A DNA stretch of 8,587 bases from an archaeon (GTDB lineage Archaea > Nanobdellota > Nanobdellia > Woesearchaeales > GW2011-AR9), in the NCBI GenBank assembly GCA_020053615.1, contig JAGVMW010000021.1, positions 1-8,587 on the forward strand. The letters are read 5' to 3'. Both the position numbers and the translations under genes were made by a program. Each line of letters opens with the position of its first letter. Positions within the stretch are counted from its first letter, which is position 1. Below, in pieces: positions 1 through 4,286 of this stretch. The notes beneath the pieces are model-generated. The model saw only the letters and a list, made by a program, of their open reading frames with translations, was not told the origin of the DNA and ran no database searches.

Positions 1-28
1 ATGTATTCCCTTTAGTTAGTTTCCACAT
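1..28 (-). CDS. 5' tip of a leftward gene, product unknown
   Basis: Only nine codons are inside the window, reading MWKLTKGNT before the left edge. The case for a real start is the site in front of it: on the minus strand an 8-base GAGGTGAT lies exactly 4 bases before the ATG. Three rightward starts in this window have a similar purine-rich site with the same 4-base spacing. The gene would be divergent from the kinase cluster and could share its TATA region. Too little protein is visible to suggest any function. Confidence 0.5.
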
Positions 29-32
29 AATA

Positions 33-40
33 ATCACCTC
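33..40 (-). promoter_or_regulatory. Shine-Dalgarno site of the leftward gene
   Basis: The plus strand reads ATCACCTC, so the minus strand reads GAGGTGAT. This is a full 8-base match to the usual archaeal anti-SD complement. It sits 4 bases before the minus-strand ATG at 28-26 and is the main evidence for that partial gene. Confidence 0.55.
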
Positions 41-61
41 AACTGAAAGAAAGGAGAACTA

Positions 62-72
62 CTATATAAAAG
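62..72 (+). promoter_or_regulatory. TATA box, possibly serving both directions
   Basis: The sequence CTATATAAAAG is a strong archaeal TATA-like box. Reading right, a start about 26 bases downstream falls near 93-97 and gives a leader of about 30 bases before the ATG at 127. Read on the other strand it is CTTTTATATAG, and a start at the same distance falls near 40, just before the SD of the leftward gene. Dual use is inference; the box itself is visible. Confidence 0.5.
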
Positions 73-126
73 TTCCTAAATTAAAGAGATATGCTATAAG
101 ATAGTTCCAAAAAGAGGGTGATGTAT

Positions 127-186
127 ATGTTATCGACGATTAAAGTAAAACAGAATTTATTGCTGGGTGATTTCTATGACTTATAA
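127..186 (+). CDS. 19-codon leader ORF overlapping the first kinase gene
   Basis: This short ORF begins MLSTIKVK and ends GDFYDL before a TAA. It has a strong SD: GAGGGTGAT at 114-122, 4 bases before the ATG at 127. An in-frame ATG at 121 lies inside the SD and is unlikely to be used. Its last 11 bases overlap the kinase ORF in another frame, and the kinase SD (GGTGAT, 166-171) lies within it. This arrangement suggests translational coupling or a regulatory leader peptide. No domain is recognisable, and it may be translated without a functional product. Confidence 0.45.
   Translation: MLSTIKVKQNLLLGDFYDL
166..171 (+). promoter_or_regulatory. Shine-Dalgarno site that fixes the start of the first kinase
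   Basis: GGTGAT lies 4 bases before the ATG at 176. The reading frame also has a GTG at 167, but that GTG is inside this SD. Its use would leave no comparable site upstream at the right distance. ATG 176 is therefore the preferred start. Confidence 0.65.
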
Positions 187-790
187 AATAGGATTGCTTT
201 CTACGCATGGTACTGGAAAAACTACTTTAGCATATGATATTGCTGCAGAATTGAAGAAAAAGAATTTAACAATTAGAGTTGTTGCTGAATTAGCTACCGT
301 AGCACGAGAACGGGCTATTCCTATCGATAAGAAAACCACTTTAGAAGCCCAAGCGTGGATTCTCCATCGCCAATGTGCTGCAGAATTGGAAGCCAAAATT
401 TATGAATGGGATGTTGCCATTTGTGATAGAACTGTCTTAGATAATTATTGTTACTTGGAAAATGCAGTAGGACCAAATTCAAATTATCGCAAGATGGCGC
501 TGGAACATTATACTGCACACCCTTACGATTGTTTATTCTATCTTCCGGTGGTGGGAAAATTCAGCCCAAAGAAAAGAGATCCTGACCAGGAGTTTCAAAG
601 AGCAATTGATGAGAAGATTGTTAAGTTTATGGCTGATTACAATATCAATTATATTACTCTTCCTTCAGATCGAAGAAAATGGAAGTCTTTAGTGGTGCAG
701 TATACATTGAAAGACCTAAAAGAATTAGAAGAGAAGAAAGAGCAAGAACGTCGGAAAGGGATGACGAAATGGGCAGAGTCTTTACCATAA
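176..790 (+). CDS. P-loop kinase, NadR/AAA_28-like
   Basis: This 204-residue protein has the core of a small nucleotide or nucleoside kinase. The Walker A loop is STHGTGKTT (residues 9-17) right after the first strand, the spacing seen in the AAA_28 family that includes the kinase domain of NadR. A VAE segment follows (E38), then a helix with EAQAWILHRQ (57-66). The strand AICDR (81-85) ends in a D-R pair, followed by D89, resembling the DR(T/S)xxD motif that lines the substrate site. Basic residues KKRDPD (132-137) could form the lid. The C-terminal third is charged and helical (about 180-197). The substrate cannot be read from the sequence; nicotinamide riboside, a nucleoside or a nucleotide are all possible. 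It is followed after 40 bases by two more kinase-like genes. Family is fairly sure, substrate unknown. Confidence 0.75.
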   Translation: MTYKIGLLSTHGTGKTTLAYDIAAELKKKNLTIRVVAELATVARERAIPIDKKTTLEAQAWILHRQCAAELEAKIYEWDVAICDRTVLDNYCYLENAVGPNSNYRKMALEHYTAHPYDCLFYLPVVGKFSPKKRDPDQEFQRAIDEKIVKFMADYNINYITLPSDRRKWKSLVVQYTLKDLKELEEKKEQERRKGMTKWAESLP

Positions 791-798
791 CATCAAAA

Positions 799-808
799 TA
801 CTTAAAAC
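799..808 (+). promoter_or_regulatory. TATA-like box of the second kinase
   Basis: TACTTAAAAC is centred about 27 bases before the ATG at 831, and there is no SD in front of that ATG. The spacing suggests a leaderless transcript starting at or near the A of the ATG. Confidence 0.4.
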
Positions 809-830
809 AACATTGATAACTTTAATAAAA

Positions 831-1538
831 ATGGCCGACTACGTAATACTCGTTGAAGGAAATATCTGCTCCGGAAAGAGCAGTTTCTGCGAATATCTGC
901 AGAAGAATCATAATGGAGCTCTAGCTGGAGCAAAAGTGCATCTGGAGTTTATCGACCCAGTAGCTTTAGAATTATTCTACTTCGACCGCAAAAAGCGTGC
1001 TAAGCATTACGATAAGCGGGCGCATACAGAACTGTTTGAGAATAGTTGCCTGCAGGGACGTATTAATCGTCATGCTAAAGCCAAAATTATTTCTGGAGTA
1101 CACATCTTTGATAAAGGTATGCTGTCTGGAGCAGAAACTTTCTGTAAGAATTCTTTTCAAGAAGGTTATTTGAGTAACGAAGGCCATGAGCATTACCACA
1201 GAACCTTACGAAGAGCATTAGACCAACTCGACCGTACTCAGCAGAATAAATGGTTGGAATCATTGATGGTATATTTCCGTGTTGAAGATGTCTCTATATT
1301 ACAACAACGGCAAAAACTACGCAACACTCGTGGAGAATCCCTCCCCGCAGGATACTTAAACAGGATTAATACTTTGGAAGAAGAATTCATTGCTAATTTA
1401 GGAAATGTTTATTCCAGTTACGGATTGCGTGCACCAGAATTGCTAATTGTAGACGGATCAGTAGATTTTAATAAACATCCAAAACATCATCAAAAGACGT
1501 TGGAAAAAATCCTAGAAAAGATGACAATTAAGAGGTAG
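831..1538 (+). CDS. Deoxynucleoside kinase family protein, divergent active site
   Basis: This 235-residue protein opens with a textbook deoxynucleoside kinase P-loop, VEGNICSGKSS (residues 8-18). The family normally shows EGNIGSGKST. The region ENSCLQGRINRHAKAK (70-85) fits the helix carrying the family's substrate-contacting Q and R. Residues 94-107 (DKGMLSGAETFCKN) align with the usual ERS/DRS segment followed by FAKN, but the usual arginine is a lysine (K95) and the serine a glycine. An arginine-rich lid is visible around R160, R164 and R167, followed by a YLNRINTLEEEF helix. The likely role is ATP-dependent phosphorylation of a deoxynucleoside for salvage, but the altered DR motif makes the substrate or activity uncertain. 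A TTG at 813 would add six residues; ATG 831 is preferred because the P-loop then follows within ten residues and a TATA-like box is at the leaderless distance. Confidence 0.72.
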   Translation: MADYVILVEGNICSGKSSFCEYLQKNHNGALAGAKVHLEFIDPVALELFYFDRKKRAKHYDKRAHTELFENSCLQGRINRHAKAKIISGVHIFDKGMLSGAETFCKNSFQEGYLSNEGHEHYHRTLRRALDQLDRTQQNKWLESLMVYFRVEDVSILQQRQKLRNTRGESLPAGYLNRINTLEEEFIANLGNVYSSYGLRAPELLIVDGSVDFNKHPKHHQKTLEKILEKMTIKR

Positions 1539-1552
1539 GATAGTATTTGATG

Positions 1553-1563
1553 TAATAAATAAA
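1553..1563 (+). promoter_or_regulatory. TATA-like box of the third kinase
   Basis: TAATAAATAAA is centred about 25 bases before the ATG at 1583. No clear SD lies between. As for the preceding gene, this fits a leaderless start. Confidence 0.38.
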
Positions 1564-1582
1564 GAGATAAGAGAAAAACGAA

Positions 1583-2413
1583 ATGGTAATGGCAACAATT
1601 AACGATGACAAACTGATAGAAGTAGTATCTGCAGTCCAGCAGGAAATTAGTAATATCTCCTCAGAAGAAGCACTGGGAAGAGTGTGGAGCGAAAAAAAAG
1701 AGCTAGAAGAGCTTCTGAGAAAACATAAGCCCATACTAATGGCCAGCGGAAATATCGGTTTTGGTAAAACCACTGTGGCAAGTATTATTGGAACTTATGG
1801 AAAAATTGAAGAAATAAGAGAACCAGTGGAAGATAATCCCGTGTTAAGATTATATTACTCAAATATGAAGAAATATTGTGAGCGTCTTCAGATAGATGTG
1901 ATAAACACTCGATTGCATGATATTGTACTCGCCAAGCAAAATTATCCCCGCCAAGCACTTATTTTTGACCGGACTCCTTATGAAGACACTTACATCTTCT
2001 GTGAAACGCTTACTGCATCCGGAATAATGAAAGAAAGCCAAAAAAAATTCTGTGATTGGTATTTTAAAATGAAAGTCAACCAATTAGAACTTAGACATAA
2101 ATTAAGTTTAGCTCCGGATATGATTATTCTTTTGCAGGGAAATATAGGAACCGGATGGAAACGTGTTCATAGTAGAGATAGGCCAATGGAAGTACGAGAA
2201 GATGCTGGCAAAGGGGTGGGATTAACCCTTGAGTTTTATACTAGCTTGCATAACCAATACGAAACTTTCTCTAAGAGAGTAAGAGAAATCTATAAAGGAC
2301 ACATTCTAACTCTTCCTCAAGACACAGTAGAAGTTGCTGATGCTACTAACAGTAAAGGACAGCTGTACGTAGTAAAAAGTGTAAAAGAAGCGCTAAAAGC
2401 GGTTTATGAGTAA
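1583..2413 (+). CDS. Deoxynucleoside kinase family protein with N-terminal helical extension
   Basis: This 276-residue protein has about 48 extra N-terminal residues, charged and helical, before the first strand (ILMASG). The P-loop is GNIGFGKTT (56-64). The EPVEDNP motif (80-86) is a family hallmark whose glutamate acts near the sugar 5'-OH in characterised enzymes. LIFDRTPYEDTYIF (126-139) is the DRS-like motif, here D129-R130-T131 with E134 and D135. APDMIILLQ (177-185) matches the strand that ends near the lid in this family. An odd stretch follows: GNIGTGWKR (186-194) resembles a second P-loop where family members carry a variable loop and the ERxxxRxR lid. The lid may be R194, R198 and R200. 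It should phosphorylate a deoxynucleoside, and compared with the preceding gene it keeps more canonical motifs. A second in-frame ATG at 1589 is an alternative start. Family call is strong; substrate is not readable. Confidence 0.8.
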   Translation: MVMATINDDKLIEVVSAVQQEISNISSEEALGRVWSEKKELEELLRKHKPILMASGNIGFGKTTVASIIGTYGKIEEIREPVEDNPVLRLYYSNMKKYCERLQIDVINTRLHDIVLAKQNYPRQALIFDRTPYEDTYIFCETLTASGIMKESQKKFCDWYFKMKVNQLELRHKLSLAPDMIILLQGNIGTGWKRVHSRDRPMEVREDAGKGVGLTLEFYTSLHNQYETFSKRVREIYKGHILTLPQDTVEVADATNSKGQLYVVKSVKEALKAVYE

Positions 2414-2436
2414 GTCTACTTCAAAATTACACAAAT

Positions 2437-2447
2437 CTTTAAAAATA
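2437..2447 (+). promoter_or_regulatory. TATA box of the tRNA gene
   Basis: CTTTAAAAATA lies about 30 bases before the first base of the tRNA, the normal distance for an archaeal tRNA promoter with a short 5' leader. It sits in the gap after the third kinase. Confidence 0.6.
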
Positions 2448-2471
2448 ATCATCAATTCAGCCTTATAGATT

Positions 2472-2576
2472 GGTCCCGTAGCTTAGCTTGGTAGAGCGCT
2501 GCTCTGATAAGGCAGAGGTCCCGCGTTCAAAGCTGGTTGCGGTATCCGTAGCCGGGAGAAAGTCGCGGCGGGACCA
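2472..2576 (+). tRNA. tRNA-Ile (GAT), interrupted in the T-loop
   Basis: The acceptor stem GGTCCCG (2472-2478) pairs perfectly with CGGGACC (2569-2575), followed by discriminator A and no encoded CCA. The D-arm is GCTT/GAGC with a GG in the loop. The anticodon arm is CTGCT-CTGATAA-GGCAG, with anticodon GAT at 2506-2508. The variable loop has 5 bases. The T-stem CCGCG (2521-2525) pairs with CGCGG (2564-2568), but 38 bases lie between the two strands instead of 7. Removing 31 bases restores a normal TTCAAGT or TTCAAAT loop and a 74-base mature tRNA. GAT reads ATC/ATT isoleucine codons. The identity call is firm; the exact splice points are not. Confidence 0.93.
2531..2561 (+). other. Intron in the T-loop of tRNA-Ile
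   Basis: The inserted 31 bases fold into a 10-bp hairpin: 2533-2542 pairs with 2546-2555 (with G-T wobbles) around a TAT loop. Splicing after the A at 2530 and before the G at 2562 gives a normal T-loop. Shifting both cuts by one base (2532-2562) works equally well. Archaeal introns at tRNA positions 58/59 and 59/60 are known. The flanks permit only a weak bulge-helix-bulge: TTC (2526-2528) with GAG (2556-2558), bulges of AAAG and AAA. Confidence 0.8.
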
Positions 2577-2577
2577 G

Positions 2578-2582
2578 TTTTT
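2578..2582 (+). terminator. T-run after the tRNA
   Basis: Five T's follow the discriminator base by one nucleotide and continue into a T-rich stretch to 2599. Archaeal RNA polymerase stops at such runs. It separates the tRNA from the foldback element. Confidence 0.5.
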
Positions 2583-2600
2583 AATTTTAATCATATTTTC

Positions 2601-2944
2601 GTAATACTTCAGTAACCTGAAACGTGGTGAGCATCATCAGGTCGAAATTCCTTCGTATTTCTCCAGCTATGGCGACAGGGGGAATTGCCCCCTACGGGGA
2701 TGTCGCCACAACTAAAGTTACTTTCAGAATTTCGAAGATGCTCACCACGCTTCTCGTGAAGCACTACTGTCTTCTCGCCTCTCGCTGTATTTATCGAGAG
2801 CAGACATCTCCGTAGGTCGAGTCGTTCCGCTCTGCTCCACTCGTGAGTTGCTTACAGCAACAGCCATCCCTCTGTCTGCTTCGCTGTAAAATCCAAAGAG
2901 ACTCGACCTGATGACAGTAGTGCTTCACTTTACTGAAGTATTAC
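2601..2944. repeat. Foldback element, complete copy (344 bp, nested inverted repeats)
   Basis: The ends are perfect 15-bp inverted repeats: GTAATACTTCAGTAA (2601-2615) and its complement at 2930-2944. Between them lie two large branches. Branch one pairs 2623-2635 with 2737-2749 (13 bp), 2642-2650 with 2727-2735 (9 bp) and 2670-2677 with 2701-2708 (8 bp), with a G5/C5 hairpin at the tip. Branch two pairs 2756-2771 with 2913-2928 (16 bp perfect) and 2814-2823 with 2900-2909 (10 bp), plus small hairpins at 2779-2800 and 2847-2861. No credible protein is encoded; the 63-codon ORF inside is a by-product. It is the only content of the gap between the tRNA and the lipoprotein promoter. It could be a non-autonomous mobile element, a structured RNA gene, or both. 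A diverged second copy starts at 8376. Confidence 0.85.
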
Positions 2945-2995
2945 ATATTTCTTAAATCATATATTCTCCTGTCTCTATTCTCTCGTCACTAAATC

Positions 2996-3003
2996 TTTAA
3001 ATA
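2996..3003 (+). promoter_or_regulatory. TATA box upstream of the lipoprotein gene
   Basis: TTTAAATA is a canonical archaeal TATA box. A start about 26 bases downstream would leave an A/T-rich leader of roughly 70 bases before the ATG at 3095, long enough to hold the SD seen there. Confidence 0.5.
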
Positions 3004-3081
3004 CCAGCCGTCATTCTGGAATGCTAATATAATAGTAAATTCGATTAGAATAATTAGAAACAATCAAAAATAATGTCAACA

Positions 3082-3090
3082 GGGGGTGTT
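3082..3090 (+). promoter_or_regulatory. Shine-Dalgarno site of the lipoprotein gene
   Basis: GGGGGTGTT matches GGAGGTGAT at 7 of 9 positions and ends 4 bases before ATG 3095, the same spacing as the other SD sites here. The in-frame GTG at 3086 and TTG at 3089 overlap it and are not preferred. Confidence 0.55.
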
Positions 3091-3094
3091 GGTA

Positions 3095-4222
3095 ATGAAA
3101 AAAGTCGTGATAAGTATAGCCATACTAGCTATGGTTTTGTTTGTAGTGGGTTGTTTGGATTATAAAGCGTATGATGTGAAAGAGCAGCCTACGGTAGATG
3201 AAAATTCTATCCAGAAAGAGATTGCGGATATTGAGAAGCAAATTAATGAAGGCGGCAATGCTTCTGATGTTCCTAAAGATAAAGAAGAAGTGAAGCCTAT
3301 AACAGAAACATCTGAGACACCTAAGACGAAAGATGAATCTGCTACTTCTGAAATTCCTAAAGTAGAAGAGATAAAACCGATAGAAGGAGAAGTAGTGCTT
3401 CCTAAGTTAGAAGAAGACAAAGAACCTGCAAAGGAAGAAGCTCTTGAAGGGAACTTACAAATCATTAAGGTTAAAGAAAACCAATTAGCTAAATTAAACC
3501 TAAAACTCAGCGATCTCGACAAAGATAAAATAGAATACACTTTCAGCAAGCCTTTTAATAAAGCTGGTGAATGGAAAACTAAATATGGAGATGCAGGAGA
3601 ATATGTAGTAACTATTACTGCCACTGACGGCAAATTAACCACCGAAAAGAAAATTAAAGTAGTTGTAGAAAGGGTTAATGTAGCTCCAGTTATCGACAAT
3701 ATTAAAGATTTGGCTTTCAAAGAGGGAGATGTAATTAAATATACTCCTTTAGTAACTGATCCCAATAAAGATCCTTTAACTGTAACTGTGTCTGAGCCTT
3801 TAAGCGGTGGCACTTGGACTACTGACCATAAAAGTTCCGGCGAATATTTGATCAAAGTCAGCGCCAGTGATGGTGAAATGAAAACTGATAAGTCATTCAA
3901 ACTAACGGTTAAAGATGTAAACTTACCTCCAGTCGTAAGCGGACTTAAAGATCTCATGGTAAAAGAAGGAGAATTAGTCAAGTTTGAGCCGGTGATAACT
4001 GATTTAGATGGAGATCAGGGCGGAAACTTAACTGTTACTTACACCAAGCCGATTGGCAAAGATGGAACTTGGCTAACCAAATACACTGACCATGGCGCAT
4101 ACGAGGTTAATGTTACTGTAGATGACGGCAGAGGAGCGGTAGTCAGTAAATTGATTAAGATTACAGTTACTGATGTAAATATGCCTCCATCTATTGATGA
4201 CATTGGCTTAGTGGTTAAATAA
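3095..4222 (+). CDS. Surface lipoprotein with three Ig/cadherin-like repeats
   Basis: This 375-residue protein starts with a signal peptide: MKK, a hydrophobic core (4-18) and a lipobox-like VVGC ending at C20. This predicts export and lipid anchoring. Residues 24-118 form a low-complexity linker rich in E, K, P and T, likely an extended stalk. Three repeats of about 80 residues follow, near 120-193, 196-274 and 276-360. Each has the pattern D-x-D acidic loop, GxWxT, G(E/A)Y, then V/I-T-x-(T/S/D)-DG, and they are joined by N-x-x-P linkers (NVAP, NLPP, NMPP). This fits a beta-sandwich fold of the Ig/cadherin-like kind, possibly calcium-binding through the acidic loops. A fourth repeat is begun (PPSIDDIGLVVK) but the ORF stops there. 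The next gene encodes a longer paralogue. The ligand is unknown. Confidence 0.8.
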   Translation: MKKVVISIAILAMVLFVVGCLDYKAYDVKEQPTVDENSIQKEIADIEKQINEGGNASDVPKDKEEVKPITETSETPKTKDESATSEIPKVEEIKPIEGEVVLPKLEEDKEPAKEEALEGNLQIIKVKENQLAKLNLKLSDLDKDKIEYTFSKPFNKAGEWKTKYGDAGEYVVTITATDGKLTTEKKIKVVVERVNVAPVIDNIKDLAFKEGDVIKYTPLVTDPNKDPLTVTVSEPLSGGTWTTDHKSSGEYLIKVSASDGEMKTDKSFKLTVKDVNLPPVVSGLKDLMVKEGELVKFEPVITDLDGDQGGNLTVTYTKPIGKDGTWLTKYTDHGAYEVNVTVDDGRGAVVSKLIKITVTDVNMPPSIDDIGLVVK

Positions 4223-4229
4223 GCAGATG

Positions 4230-4248
4230 TTTTTTATTTTATTTTTTT
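4230..4248 (+). terminator. T-rich terminator after the lipoprotein gene
   Basis: A stretch made almost only of T (17 of 19 bases, in runs of 6, 4 and 7 broken by single A's) starts 7 bases after the stop codon. No hairpin is needed for archaeal termination. It implies that the following gene has its own promoter. Confidence 0.6.
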
Positions 4249-4286
4249 AACTTTAATTGTCACAAATAAGGATACCTCTTTAGAAC

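Noticed and set aside
813..830. TTG at 813 as the start of the second kinase
   Set aside because: It has no SD, would add six residues not expected before the first strand, and conflicts with the TATA-like box spacing that favours ATG 831.
2624..2815. A 63-codon rightward ORF inside the first foldback element
   Set aside because: It is made of the stem sequences of the element, has no SD, and its protein has no recognisable pattern. The second copy does not keep the frame.
2601..2944. CRISPR array or rRNA fragment as the source of the repeated sequence
   Set aside because: There are no regularly spaced direct repeats with spacers, and no conserved rRNA segments. The repetition is inverted and nested.
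3160..3981. A 273-codon leftward ORF antisense to the lipoprotein gene
   Set aside because: Its translation is a Ser/Thr/Leu-rich mirror of the E/K/D-rich repeat protein, as expected from codon bias. The sense strand has the signal peptide and repeated domains.
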